From assembly GCA_000620945.1 (NCBI GenBank), contig KK211198.1:248001-312000 (forward strand): a stretch of 64,000 bases of DNA. The letters run 5' to 3'. Positions 49,147 through 58,039 of the stretch are shown here, one piece after another (within the stretch, counting starts at the first letter, position 1; each line of letters opens with the position of its first letter). The notes below the pieces were generated by a model. The model was not told where the DNA came from. It saw only the letters and a list, made by a program, of their open reading frames with translations, and did not search any database. The translations under genes and the position numbers were made by a program. Source of the stretch: [Clostridium] viride DSM 6836. Lineage in GTDB: Bacteria; Bacillota; Clostridia; Oscillospirales; Oscillospiraceae.

Positions 49147-49722
49147 ATGGTGTATATATGCTATTGCAACAAAGTCAAAGAAGCAGATATCATGAAAGCA
49201 ATTACAGAAAAAGGTGCAAAAAATGTAGATGATGTTATTAAGATTACCGGAGCCATGCAAAACAGTAATTGCGCTGTAAATAATCCGAAGGGAATTTGCT
49301 GTTACTCAGATATTGTGAAAACTTTTAATAAATATAGGGAGAAAATTATTATGAAAAAAATGAAAATCTTTGAACCCGCCATGTGTTGCCCGACCGGGCT
49401 TTGCGGCTTGGGTGTTGACCCTGAACTGCTGCGTATGTCCACGGTACTGGAAACACTGAAAAAACATGGCGTTATTGTTGAACGTTTTAACTTGGGCAGC
49501 GCACCGGCAGAGTTTATCACCGACCAGACCATCAATGCCTATATTAATGAGAAAGGCACAGAGGGACTGCCCGCTGTGATGCTCGATGGCAAAATTGTCA
49601 TCACAGGTCGGTATCCCACCAATGAAGAATTCACAAAGCTGCTCGACCTTCCTGAAAATGTGCTGGGCAAGCAGAAAAAATCCGAGTCCGGCGGAGGCTG
49701 TTGCAAGGGAGGTTGCTGTTAA
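49147..49722 (+). CDS. arsD: BFD-like [2Fe-2S] domain fused to ArsD
   Basis: The single 191-codon frame joins a BFD-like domain (residues about 1-60: CYCNKVKEADIMKAITEKG...NSNCAVNNPKGICCYSDI) to ArsD (from about residue 69: MKKMKIFEPAMCCPTGLCGLGVDPELLRMS...CCKGGCC). ArsD has the CC-x-x-GLCG As(III)-chaperone Cys pairs that pass arsenite to ArsA. An internal ATG at 49351, with GGGAG upstream, could give ArsD alone. The start at 49147 follows GGAGG at the acr3 end. Confidence 0.75.
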   Translation: MVYICYCNKVKEADIMKAITEKGAKNVDDVIKITGAMQNSNCAVNNPKGICCYSDIVKTFNKYREKIIMKKMKIFEPAMCCPTGLCGLGVDPELLRMSTVLETLKKHGVIVERFNLGSAPAEFITDQTINAYINEKGTEGLPAVMLDGKIVITGRYPTNEEFTKLLDLPENVLGKQKKSESGGGCCKGGCC

Positions 49723-51459
49723 ATGAATCAATTCGATCCCGGCAGTATCAAACTGACAAAGTATCTTTTTTATACCGGCAAGGGCGGCGTTGGTAAAACC
49801 AGCGTTGCCTGTGCCACCGCCGTCTCCCTTGCGGACAGTGGGAAAAAGGTGCTGCTTATCAGCACCGACCCTGCTTCCAATTTACAGGATGTCTTTTCGA
49901 TGGAACTGACAAACAAAGGAGTGCCCATCTCCGATGTGCCGAATTTAGTGGTAGCGAACCTTGACCCCATACAAGCGGCGGCTGAGTACCGGGAAAGCGT
50001 GATCGCGCCTTATCGCGGCAAGCTGCCCGCATCTGTCATCACGAATATGGAGGAGCAGCTTTCTGGCTCCTGCACCATAGAAATTGCGGCATTCAATGAG
50101 TTTTCCAATTTCATTACGGACGGTAAGGTTCAGCAGGAATACGACCATATTATTTTTGATACCGCCCCTACTGGACACACCCTGCGGATGCTTCAGCTTC
50201 CGTCCGCTTGGAGTAATTTCATCAGTGAAAGCACCCACGGTGCATCTTGCCTCGGTCAACTCTCCGGCTTGGAGAGCAAGAAAGCCATTTACAAGCAAGC
50301 CGTGGAAACACTGGCCGACGGAAGCCTGACCACGCTACTCCTTGTCACCCGCTCGGAAACCGCGCCGTTCAAGGAAGCGGAACGTGCTTCCGGCGAATTG
50401 TCCGCGCTGGGCGTCGACAATCAAATGCTGGTTGTCAACGGAATATTGATGGAACATAACGATGATCTATCTTCCAGTCTGTACGAAAAACAGCAGTCTG
50501 CACTTGCCGCGATGCCGGAAAGTCTGAGGGCGCTTCCAATCCATAGCGTTCCTCTGCGAGCTTACAATGTCACAGGGCTGGAAAATATCCGCGCCTTGCT
50601 GAACACCGATTATTTTACTGCTCCCGTGCAAACGCTAAATGCCACGCATATTCCTGCGCTGAACGATGTGATAGATGAGTTAGCGATGGAGGGCAAACGT
50701 GTTATTTTCACGATGGGCAAAGGTGGTGTGGGTAAGACCACCGTCGCCGCCGCCGTTGCGCTGGGGCTTGCGAAGCGCGGAAAGAAAGTCCACCTCACTA
50801 CCACCGATCCCGCCGCGCACCTGAAGTTTGTGCTGGATGAAACTGGCGGCGTGTCCATGAGCCATATCGACGAAGCCGAGGAATTGAAAAAGTATCAGTC
50901 CGAGGTGCTTTTCAAAGCCCGCGCGTCCGGCATGGGCGATGAGGATATTGCTTATGTCGAGGAAGATCTACGTTCGCCCTGCACACAGGAGATCGCCGTA
51001 TTCCGCGCCTTCGCCGAGATCGTCGAAAAAGCTGACGATCAGGTGGTGGTAATTGACACCGCCCCCACAGGGCATACCCTGCTTTTGTTGGAATCCACAC
51101 AAAGCTATAACCATGAAATTCAGCGTACCAAGGGCGAAATCCCCGAATCGGTGGCGCAGCTGTTGCCGAGGCTGAAATCCGAGGAAACCGAGGTACTGAT
51201 TGTGACCCTGCCGGAAGCGACCCCTGTTTATGAGGCGCACCGCTTGGAGGACGATCTGAAACGGGCGGGCATCGCCGCCAAATGGTGGGTGGTCAATCAA
51301 TCCCTTTATGGCACGAACACCACCAATCCTATGCTGGTGTCAAAGGCGGCTGGCGAAGTGGAATGGCTCAACCTCATCGACGAACACGCCGGTGGCAAAT
51401 TTGCCCTGATCGCGTGGAGCGCAGAGGAAATCAAGGGCGACAGTCTGCTGGCGCTGTAA
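49723..51459 (+). CDS. arsA: ArsA arsenite pump ATPase
   Basis: The 578-residue protein has two homologous halves with P-loops GKGGVGKTSVACAT (residue about 20) and GKGGVGKTTVAAAV (about 335), each followed by an ArsA signature DTAPTGHTL. It couples ATP hydrolysis to As(III) export through the membrane transporter. Its place after arsD, the chaperone, is standard. The start overlaps arsD by one base. Confidence 0.92.
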   Translation: MNQFDPGSIKLTKYLFYTGKGGVGKTSVACATAVSLADSGKKVLLISTDPASNLQDVFSMELTNKGVPISDVPNLVVANLDPIQAAAEYRESVIAPYRGKLPASVITNMEEQLSGSCTIEIAAFNEFSNFITDGKVQQEYDHIIFDTAPTGHTLRMLQLPSAWSNFISESTHGASCLGQLSGLESKKAIYKQAVETLADGSLTTLLLVTRSETAPFKEAERASGELSALGVDNQMLVVNGILMEHNDDLSSSLYEKQQSALAAMPESLRALPIHSVPLRAYNVTGLENIRALLNTDYFTAPVQTLNATHIPALNDVIDELAMEGKRVIFTMGKGGVGKTTVAAAVALGLAKRGKKVHLTTTDPAAHLKFVLDETGGVSMSHIDEAEELKKYQSEVLFKARASGMGDEDIAYVEEDLRSPCTQEIAVFRAFAEIVEKADDQVVVIDTAPTGHTLLLLESTQSYNHEIQRTKGEIPESVAQLLPRLKSEETEVLIVTLPEATPVYEAHRLEDDLKRAGIAAKWWVVNQSLYGTNTTNPMLVSKAAGEVEWLNLIDEHAGGKFALIAWSAEEIKGDSLLAL

Positions 51460-51469
51460 GGAGGTAAAA

Positions 51470-51865
51470 ATGATAAAAGTTGCATTTATTTGTGTTCATA
51501 ATTCTTGTCGCAGCCAGATTGCAGAGGCGCTGGGACGGCATCTTGCCGGCGACGCTTTTGAAAGCTATTCGGCGGGAACGGAAACGAAGCTGCAAATCAA
51601 TCAGGATGCCGTGCGGCTGATGAAACAACTTTATGGCATTGACATGGAAGCGACACAGCGCAGCAAACTCTTGTCCGAAATCCCGCCTGTTGATATTGTC
51701 GTTACAATGGGCTGCAATGTCGAGTGTCCGTATCTGCCCTGTAAACACCGCGAAGATTGGAGGCTGGATGATCCAACGGGCAAAAGCGACGAGGAATTTA
51801 TTCAGGTTATAAAACAGATTGAGCAAAAAATGCTTGAGCTAAAAAATTTTGTGGGGGTTCTTTAG
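51470..51865 (+). CDS. arsC: Arsenate reductase, thioredoxin-coupled LMW-PTPase type
   Basis: The 131-residue enzyme begins MIKVAFICVHNSCRSQIAEA with the CX5R loop (C8 to R14, catalytic Cys8). It carries the redox pair in GCNVECPYLPCKHREDW (Cys82 and Cys89 equivalents). It reduces arsenate to arsenite, which Acr3/ArsA export. It closes the operon, 10 bases after arsA, and is followed by a strong terminator. Confidence 0.92.
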   Translation: MIKVAFICVHNSCRSQIAEALGRHLAGDAFESYSAGTETKLQINQDAVRLMKQLYGIDMEATQRSKLLSEIPPVDIVVTMGCNVECPYLPCKHREDWRLDDPTGKSDEEFIQVIKQIEQKMLELKNFVGVL

Positions 51866-51897
51866 TAGTAAAATCATTGGCTGTAAATGCTAAATTC

Positions 51898-51938
51898 AAA
51901 AAAGCCAATTAAAGTCATTGATTTTAATTGGCTTTTTT
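51898..51938 (+). terminator. Terminator of the arsenic operon
   Basis: AAAAAGCCAATTAAA and TTTAATTGGCTTTTT form a 15-bp stem with a small loop; the 3' arm ends in T6. Also a good reverse terminator. Confidence 0.9.
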
Positions 51939-52173
51939 GTTTAGAGCAAAACAGAATTTCCATTCAAATTCCTTTTGGATGAATATAAAGTTAAGAGATT
52001 TACACTCACTCAATCGAAAAGACTTGCATTGGTATCCCGCACTTTTTTTGCTTAATTGATTGTAAACTTCGTGCCACATGACTTCCGTTCCACGCAGCAG
52101 ATAAACTGCTACGAACCACTACACAGCCTGATCTCGTGTTGGGATGATTTTAAAAAAATATTCTAAAAACCCC

Positions 52174-52203
52174 TTGACAATTGAGTATATATTCAACTAT
52201 ACT
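52174..52203 (+). promoter_or_regulatory. Promoter and operator O1 of the cadmium module
   Basis: TTGACA (52174-52179) and TATACT (52198-52203) are separated by 18 bases, which are occupied by the dyad TTGAGTATATATTCAA (52181-52196). The repressor bound there would block RNA polymerase. Confidence 0.75.
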
Positions 52204-52211
52204 ATATACAG

Positions 52212-52227
52212 TTGAGCGTTTGCTCAA
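52212..52227 (+). promoter_or_regulatory. CadC operator O2
   Basis: TTGAGCGTTTGCTCAA is a 16-base dyad with six-base arms, 27 bases before the cadC ATG. It shares TTGAG/CTCAA arms with O3. Confidence 0.65.
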
Positions 52228-52253
52228 TTAAAATTTCGGAAGGAGGACTAATT

Positions 52254-52610
52254 ATGTCTGTCAGAAGCGATGTTTGCGATTGTGATGTTATACACGAAGA
52301 AACCGTCACCGCAGTAAAAACAAAAATGCTTTCAGATGATACTTTTAATATTTTGACGGAATTTTTGAAAGCTGTGGGAGATGGTACAAGGATCAGAATT
52401 TTATGGGCTCTGGATGTCAGTGAAATGTGTGTCTGTGATTTGGCAGTCTTGCTTGGTATGACAAAATCCGCTATATCACACCAGCTACGCACTTTGAAAC
52501 AGGCAAATCTTGTCAAATTTAGGAAAGATGGTAAGATTGCTTATTACTCTCTCGCGGATGACCATGTGAAAATCGTTTTGGAACAAAGTTTAAGCCATGT
52601 AACTGAATAA
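52254..52610 (+). CDS. cadC: CadC/SmtB-type metal-sensing repressor
   Basis: The 118-residue winged-HTH protein has the N-terminal Cys pair (DVCDCDVIHEE, residues about 6-10) and alpha3 MCVCDLAVL CxC that make the Cd/Pb site of CadC. The recognition helix is TKSAISHQLRTLKQANLVKFRKDGK. It starts after AAGGAGGACTAATT. Metal binding derepresses the cad promoter. Confidence 0.9.
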   Translation: MSVRSDVCDCDVIHEETVTAVKTKMLSDDTFNILTEFLKAVGDGTRIRILWALDVSEMCVCDLAVLLGMTKSAISHQLRTLKQANLVKFRKDGKIAYYSLADDHVKIVLEQSLSHVTE

Positions 52611-52635
52611 AATTTAATTATAGGAGGAAAATAAC

Positions 52636-52857
52636 ATGAAAAAGTCATTTAGGTTGGAAGGACTGGACTGCGCCAACTGTGCGGCGAAAATCGAAAAGGA
52701 CATCAAGGCGCTGGACGGCGTAACCGAAGTAACCGTAAACGCTATGACGACTAAGATGGTTCTTGTGGCAGACGACGACAAAATGGACGAGATTATTAAG
52801 ACCGCTGAAAAAATCGTCAAGAAGCATGAACCTCATGTTGTCGTAAAAAAGGCGTAA
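52636..52857 (+). CDS. Stand-alone HMA metal-binding protein
   Basis: The 73-residue protein has the HMA fold with GLDCANCAAKIEK (CxxC) and predicted beta-alpha-beta-beta-alpha-beta. The P-type ATPase at 53019 lacks the N-terminal HMA domain that CadA proteins usually have, so this looks like that domain split off as a separate chaperone. Confidence 0.8.
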   Translation: MKKSFRLEGLDCANCAAKIEKDIKALDGVTEVTVNAMTTKMVLVADDDKMDEIIKTAEKIVKKHEPHVVVKKA

Positions 52858-52879
52858 ACATTTACCGGCAATAATTCCA

Positions 52880-52917
52880 GCTTTTGGCGTAACACTTCAA
52901 AGCGATACGCCAAAAGC
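52880..52917. repeat. Inverted repeat between HMA gene and cadA
   Basis: GCTTTTGGCGT (52880-52890) pairs with ACGCCAAAAGC (52907-52917). It lacks a T-run; it may be a weak terminator or mRNA-stability element. Confidence 0.5.
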
Positions 52918-52956
52918 GAAGGAATTTAAAAAATTCAAATTTTTTTGCGACAATAG

Positions 52957-52972
52957 TTGAGCGTTCACTCAA
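52957..52972 (+). promoter_or_regulatory. CadC operator O3 in front of cadA
   Basis: TTGAGCGTTCACTCAA shares the TTGAGCGTT/CTCAA core with O2, suggesting CadC also controls cadA from its own site 46 bases before the ATG. Confidence 0.6.
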
Positions 52973-53018
52973 TGTTACTCGTCATTCTCTTATAGCAAAG
53001 ATAAGAAAGGAGTTCAAT

Positions 53019-54860
53019 ATGAACAAGAAGCTTGTAAGAATTATCATAGCAGCGGTTATTTTCGTAATCGGGCTGCTAGTAAAAACCGACATTGTTTGGC
53101 TTAGTCCCGCTATCTTCATTGCCGCCTACATTGTAGTGGGCAGCGAAGTCGTAATAAAAGCCATCAAGAATATTATGCAAGGCCAAGTTTTTCAGGAAAG
53201 CTTTTTAATGACCGTGGCGACCGGTGGCGCACTTATCATTGGGGAATATCCAGAGGCCATTGCCGTTATGCTGTTTTATCAGGTTGGCGAATATTTTCAA
53301 AGTTATGCCGTTGCGAAGTCGCGGAAATCCATTGCAAGCTTAATGGATATACGTCCTGATTACGCAAATGTTAAGAGGGGCGATGAATTGGTAAAAGTCG
53401 ACCCTGACGAAGTTGCGATTGGCGATATCATCGTTGTCCGTGCTGGTGAAAAAATCCCGCTTGACGGCAAGGTGCTTGACGGCAATTCAATGATTGATAC
53501 GTCCGCTTTGACCGGCGAATCTGTTCCGCGCGAAGCTGGTGTTGGCTCTGATGTTTTGAGCGGCTGTATCAATGTGAACGGCGTACTGACGATTGAGGTC
53601 ACAAAAGAATTTGGGGAATCGACGGTCAGCAAAATCCTTGATCTCGTGGAAAACGCCAGTAGTAAAAAGGCGAACACCGAGAATTTCATTACAAAATTTG
53701 CACGAGTTTATACTCCGATTGTTATGGCTGCCGCACTGTTGCTTGCAATTATCCCGCCTCTGTTCTTTGGTGGTACTTGGGGCGACTGGATTTACAGGGC
53801 TTTAACTTTCTTAGTGGTTTCCTGCCCTTGCGCTCTGGTTGTTTCTATTCCACTCTCCTTCTTTGGCGGTATCGGCGGCGCGTCAAGGCGTGGTGTGCTT
53901 GTTAAGGGTAGCAACTATTTAGAAGCTTTGGCGCAGACTGAAATCGTTGTGTTTGATAAGACGGGGACATTGACAAAAGGCGTATTTAAAGTACAAGAGG
54001 TAAATGCTATCGGCATTTCCGAAGCAGAACTGCTGGAACTTACCGCACATGTTGAGAGTTATTCCAATCACCCCATTTCACTCTCTTTGAAAACTGCTTA
54101 TGGGAAAGATATTGACAACGAAAGGATTACGGATGTTGAGGAAATCGCAGGCCACGGCGTCAGCGCAACGGTTGATAGTCGTAAAGTTTTCGCAGGAAAT
54201 ACAAAACTCATGCAAAAAATCGGCGTTAAATTTTCTCAAGACGAAATTATTGGAACAGCCGTACACGTTGCTGTTGATGGCAAATATGCGGGATATATTG
54301 TAATTGCTGATGAGGTTAAGGAAGATGCAGCGGAAGCGATTAGATTGCTAAAAAAGGCAAATATCCGTCAAACGGTGATGCTGACGGGCGACGCCAAGAG
54401 TGTGGGAGAAAAAGTTGCCAAGGAATTGGGGTTAGATAAGGTTTACACAGAGCTTCTTCCCGGTGACAAGGTAGATAAAGTAGAGGAACTGCTGGCTCAA
54501 AAATCAGCTAAAGGCAAGCTGGCCTTTGTAGGCGATGGGATTAATGACGCACCAGTTTTAGCTCGTGCCGACATTGGTATTGCGATGGGTGGCTTGGGTT
54601 CCGACGCGGCTATAGAAGCCGCCGATGTTGTAATAATGACCGATGAGCCGTCCAAACTAGCTACAGGTATGAAAATTTCACAGAAAACGCTAAGAATCGC
54701 ACAACAGAATATATGGCTGGCTTTGTCGATAAAAGCAATTGTGCTTGTACTCAGTGCACTCGGTTTTGCTACCATGTGGGAGGCTGTGTTTGCAGATGTT
54801 GGTGTGACGGTTATAGCGGTATTGAACTCTTTCCGTGCTTTAAACACAAAGAAATTATAA
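53019..54860 (+). CDS. cadA: Cadmium/zinc P1B-type ATPase without N-terminal HMA domain
   Basis: The 613-residue protein has the P1B features: TGESVP (A-domain), CPC metal-translocation motif SCPCALV (residue about 270), DKTGTLTKG (phosphorylated Asp, about 314), the HP motif SNHPIS and GDGINDAP (about 505). It exports Cd2+, Zn2+ or Pb2+. It is shorter than CadA (about 700+) because the N-terminal HMA is absent; that domain is coded separately at 52636. Start after AAAGGAG. Confidence 0.9.
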   Translation: MNKKLVRIIIAAVIFVIGLLVKTDIVWLSPAIFIAAYIVVGSEVVIKAIKNIMQGQVFQESFLMTVATGGALIIGEYPEAIAVMLFYQVGEYFQSYAVAKSRKSIASLMDIRPDYANVKRGDELVKVDPDEVAIGDIIVVRAGEKIPLDGKVLDGNSMIDTSALTGESVPREAGVGSDVLSGCINVNGVLTIEVTKEFGESTVSKILDLVENASSKKANTENFITKFARVYTPIVMAAALLLAIIPPLFFGGTWGDWIYRALTFLVVSCPCALVVSIPLSFFGGIGGASRRGVLVKGSNYLEALAQTEIVVFDKTGTLTKGVFKVQEVNAIGISEAELLELTAHVESYSNHPISLSLKTAYGKDIDNERITDVEEIAGHGVSATVDSRKVFAGNTKLMQKIGVKFSQDEIIGTAVHVAVDGKYAGYIVIADEVKEDAAEAIRLLKKANIRQTVMLTGDAKSVGEKVAKELGLDKVYTELLPGDKVDKVEELLAQKSAKGKLAFVGDGINDAPVLARADIGIAMGGLGSDAAIEAADVVIMTDEPSKLATGMKISQKTLRIAQQNIWLALSIKAIVLVLSALGFATMWEAVFADVGVTVIAVLNSFRALNTKKL

Positions 54861-54899
54861 TCAGGTCAAAAGCCTGTTGTATCGGAAGCGATAAGTAAA

Positions 54900-55122
54900 A
54901 TGTTAATTGTCCTGATTGCCTTGTTAGTTGGGATTTTGTGAACTTGCTTTGGTAGCGCAGTTGCTATTATAACAAAAGAAGTTTTCTGAAAATATGGCGA
55001 ATTGCCTTTTAGTTTTCGCTGGTGGCGTAATGATGAGCCTTGTGTTCTTTGAGCTTATGCCGGAAACTTTAGAGGTATCAAATGTGTGGATGGTGGCCGG
55101 CGGCATCCTCATTATTCACTGA
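54900..55122 (+). pseudogene. ZIP-family metal transporter remnant
   Basis: Fragments MLIVLIALLVGIL, TCFGSAVAIITKE and, in a shifted frame, MANCLLVFAGGVMMSLVFFELMPETLEVSNVWMVAGGIL match a ZupT/ZIP transporter N-terminus. Two in-frame stops (TGA), a frameshift and truncation make it dead. It sits between cadA and lspA, so it was once part of a metal homeostasis set. Confidence 0.7.
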
Positions 55123-55253
55123 GATAAGGGGCAAAGTGAGAATCATTATATGAAGATTATTTTATTCGGTTTATTGGTGAAAGCAGTTGAGCTATTGAGC
55201 GCGATTGAATTAAAGCATAAACAGAAAATATGTTGTATGGAAAGGTGTGTGGC

Positions 55254-55826
55254 ATGAAAAAGCAATGGCTTATCACAGGAATCTTGGCAGCAGTTGATCA
55301 AACAATAAAACTGCTGATAGCTCATTTTGCGATAGATAAGATGATTATCTGGATACCGAGTGTTTTGCGTTTTGAGCCTTTCCAGAACACAAATTTGAAT
55401 TGGTTTGCAAGTATGGCTAATTTTAAGACTCCTGTAATCGGAATGATCTTTTTACAGATAACGGCTATAGCAGGATTGCTTTTATTCTATCGATTCCAAA
55501 CATATAAAGTTGGTGCAAAGAGTCGCTTGTTGAGTGGAGCATTCTGTTTTGCATCTGCTGGCATATTATGTTCATTTATTGATGTAGTGTTCTGGGGCGG
55601 CAGCCTTGACTTTATTGGTTTATTCAATTGGTTTATTTTTGATACAAAGGACGTATTTCTGAACACGGGATGGATTTTGGCTCTAATTTGGACGTGGCGG
55701 CATGAAAAAAAGCTAAAAAAGTCTTATTCAAACGATCTCAATACAGAAGATATAGCTTTTGCTATATGGTTTCGGAGCGGATGCAAACTCCTTCCCAACA
55801 CAACGTCTGAATATACCAGAATATAA
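55254..55826 (+). CDS. lspA: Lipoprotein signal peptidase II (LspA)
   Basis: The 190-residue membrane protein has the LspA pattern: AAVDQTIKLLI (helix 1), FASAGILCSFIDVVFWGGSLDFIGLF (first catalytic Asp region) and FDTKDVFLNTG (second). It removes lipoprotein signal peptides. lspA is a common passenger with cadC/cadA on Gram-positive mobile elements. The C-terminal 30 residues (NDLNTEDIAFAIWFRSGC...) are an unusual extension. Confidence 0.85.
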   Translation: MKKQWLITGILAAVDQTIKLLIAHFAIDKMIIWIPSVLRFEPFQNTNLNWFASMANFKTPVIGMIFLQITAIAGLLLFYRFQTYKVGAKSRLLSGAFCFASAGILCSFIDVVFWGGSLDFIGLFNWFIFDTKDVFLNTGWILALIWTWRHEKKLKKSYSNDLNTEDIAFAIWFRSGCKLLPNTTSEYTRI

Positions 55827-55857
55827 AATATATAAACACAATTGAGAGGTGGTCACA

Positions 55858-57399
55858 GTGAAGCGAAAAGAAAATAGAAACTTGACGGGCATATTTCGTA
55901 TCGGTTTGGCCACCCTTGTTGTGATTTTACAACTTTTATTTATCTATTTTATCATCAATATACTCAAAAACTATGCGGTATATTTTTATGCACTCATTCA
56001 AATTATAGCGGTAATAAACATCTTTATTATGGTGAGCAAAAGTAAAAACACATCTTACATAATCGTATGGCTTATTATAATATTTATCCTTCCGGTTTTC
56101 GGTTATTTCCTATATCTCTTATGGGGTCGTTCCGATGTGTTCGGACGATGTATAAGAAATAATCGAATAAGAGCGGCTATCCAGCACGGTTCCATGTATT
56201 TATATAAGGACCCGGAAGTTTACGCCGAACTCGATCAAATCCATCCGTCAAGAAAAAGAATAGCAGGATATTTAGGCAGGAAAGGATTCCCTCTTTATAA
56301 AAATACAACGTGTGAGTATTTCTCGCTTGGCGAGTATCAATTTGAAGCAATGATAAAGGATATTGAAAACGCTGAAAGATACGTTTTCTTGGAATATTTT
56401 ATTTTAGATAGTGGGGAGCTTTGGGACAGGATTTCAGAAGTATTGATTCGCAAAGCCGAACAAGGAGTGGAAATACGGCTGATGTTCGATGACTTTGGGA
56501 GTATTGTTACAGCACCAGATAATCTGATTAAGGCTCTTAACAGTCACAATATTCAGGTGTTGCGTTTTAATCCAGTTCATCGGTATATTTCATCCTTTTG
56601 CTTCAATTGCCGTAATCACCAGAAAATTACGGTCATAGACGGCTGCGTTGGGTATACAGGGGGAACGAATCTTGCTGATGAATATGCCAACATATACCCA
56701 AAGCACGGCCATTGGAAAGACACGGCAATCCGGCTTGAAGGCGACGCGGTTTGGGGTCTGACCTCAATATTTCTTCAGATGTGGGATGCTGAAAGTGGAG
56801 GAACTACAGATTACGAAGCTTACCGGTCTGTAGTGAACTACGAGGGTCAAGGCTTCTATCAACCATTTTCAGACGGGCCTTCAAATAATCCCGATAACCC
56901 TGCCGAGGTTATGTACCGCACGATGATATATAATGCAAAGAAATATGTTTATATATCTACCCCCTATCTTGTCATTGACAACTCCATGAAGGAAGCGTTG
57001 TGTACATCCGCACAGGGAGGTACAGATGTCAGGATTATTACTCCAAAGATATGGGATCATTGGTATGTGCATATGGTAACGCAATCGAATTATGGAGAGC
57101 TGCTGGAATCGGGTGTTAGAATCTATGAATATACCCCGGGGTTCATCCATGCAAAGACTATCATAAGCGATGATGATCATGCCATTTGCGGAAGCATTAA
57201 CATGGATTACCGGAGCTTTTATCTCCACTTTGAAAACGGTGTGTGGATTTGCGGATCGCCTGTACTCCAAGACATAAAAAATGACCTCCAGCAAACATTT
57301 GATGTTTGTGAAGAAATAAGTCTTGATGAATGGCGTCGCCGTCCCTGGCACATAAAATGCGTTCAATCGTTCCTTAGATTGTTTGCTGTATTCTTTTGA
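55858..57399 (+). CDS. cls: Cardiolipin synthase (phospholipase D family)
   Basis: The 513-residue protein has two N-terminal membrane helices and two HKD motifs: NHQKITVIDGCVGYTGGTN (about 258) and HAKTIISDDDHAICGSINMD (about 432). It condenses phosphatidylglycerol or transfers phosphatidyl groups to form cardiolipin. It follows the cad-lspA block with its own GTG start after GAGAGGTGGTC. It may help membrane resistance in metal stress. Confidence 0.88.
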   Translation: MKRKENRNLTGIFRIGLATLVVILQLLFIYFIINILKNYAVYFYALIQIIAVINIFIMVSKSKNTSYIIVWLIIIFILPVFGYFLYLLWGRSDVFGRCIRNNRIRAAIQHGSMYLYKDPEVYAELDQIHPSRKRIAGYLGRKGFPLYKNTTCEYFSLGEYQFEAMIKDIENAERYVFLEYFILDSGELWDRISEVLIRKAEQGVEIRLMFDDFGSIVTAPDNLIKALNSHNIQVLRFNPVHRYISSFCFNCRNHQKITVIDGCVGYTGGTNLADEYANIYPKHGHWKDTAIRLEGDAVWGLTSIFLQMWDAESGGTTDYEAYRSVVNYEGQGFYQPFSDGPSNNPDNPAEVMYRTMIYNAKKYVYISTPYLVIDNSMKEALCTSAQGGTDVRIITPKIWDHWYVHMVTQSNYGELLESGVRIYEYTPGFIHAKTIISDDDHAICGSINMDYRSFYLHFENGVWICGSPVLQDIKNDLQQTFDVCEEISLDEWRRRPWHIKCVQSFLRLFAVFF

Positions 57400-57740
57400 G
57401 ATTAATTTGTTATGAAGTCAAAAGAATAGCACTCATGTTGTCCCTATCATCTTGGCAATTTCAACGGATCTATAAGACGTAGTTCATCCCAATTTGCCGG
57501 AAATCGAGGGAATGTATCTATCCACGAAAATGACGGATATAAAAGGTAATTACCGTTATTTGACTGAATTGGAGTGCTTAAAAAAGAACAGAGAGCTGTT
57601 CTATCAGTATTGCTTTAAGGAACTGAAGCTATGTATATGGCAAAAGCAGAAGGAAGAAATAGAGTGAAGGTGTTATAAAATACCTGTTCAATGCATGAAG
57701 TTTAACGATGCATAGAGAAAGTCCAGTAAAAATAAAAATA
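57400..57740. other. Region between cls and the riboswitch
   Basis: Only a 51-residue frame (57512-57667, MYLSTKMTDIKGNYRYLTEL...) with no ribosome site is visible; it is likely a gene remnant. Otherwise nothing recognised. Confidence 0.4.
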
Positions 57741-57823
57741 AAGCCAAGGGCAAACCCATCAAAAGATGGGGACGCAAAGCCATAGGGTCTAAGGTGCTTT
57801 ACTGCGCTATGATAGCCTGGCTG
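57741..57823 (+). promoter_or_regulatory. c-di-GMP-I (GEMM-I) riboswitch aptamer
   Basis: The sequence has the GEMM-I conserved core: GGGCAAACC, a hairpin CATC/GATGG, GGACGCAAAGCC, then a second arm and TAGCCTGGCTGCC closing P1 (AGCCA at 57742-57746 with TGGCT at 57818-57822). The family senses cyclic di-GMP. It is followed at 57839 by a terminator hairpin whose 3' arm (CAGGCT) could pair with the P1 strand AGCCTG instead. This fits a transcriptional switch. No gene starts in the next 370 bases. Confidence 0.8.
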
Positions 57824-57838
57824 CCAAAAACCATGCGG

Positions 57839-57865
57839 AGCCTGCCCTCATTCAAAGGGCAGGCT
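57839..57865 (+). terminator. Expression-platform terminator of the riboswitch
   Basis: AGCCTGCCCT (57839-57848) pairs with AGGGCAGGCT (57856-57865). The T-run is weak (CTATAT), so termination may be partial. Confidence 0.6.
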
Positions 57866-57907
57866 CTATATCTGTCTGTCGGTTTTTGACGGATAAACAG
57901 GATATCG

Positions 57908-57947
57908 GGATACCGGCTTTCGCCATGCTCCGGCGAGAGGGGTATCC
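57908..57947 (+). repeat. Long hairpin downstream of the riboswitch
   Basis: GGATACC (57908-57914) and CTTTCGCC (57917-57924) pair with GGCGAGAG (57932-57939) and GGTATCC (57941-57947), with a small internal loop and one GU pair. Its role is unknown. Confidence 0.55.
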
Positions 57948-58039
57948 TATGGGGTTTTATACTTATAAGAGGTGGCAATAGAGCAGACAGAGCTCGTACA
58001 TATTACCCACCACCCAAACAATCTCATATTGTAATTTTG

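Noticed and set aside
57950-57981. Tiny ORF MGFYTYKRWQ after the riboswitch
   Set aside because: Only ten codons, with a ribosome site that is partly inside the hairpin; noted in the riboswitch finding but not listed as a gene.
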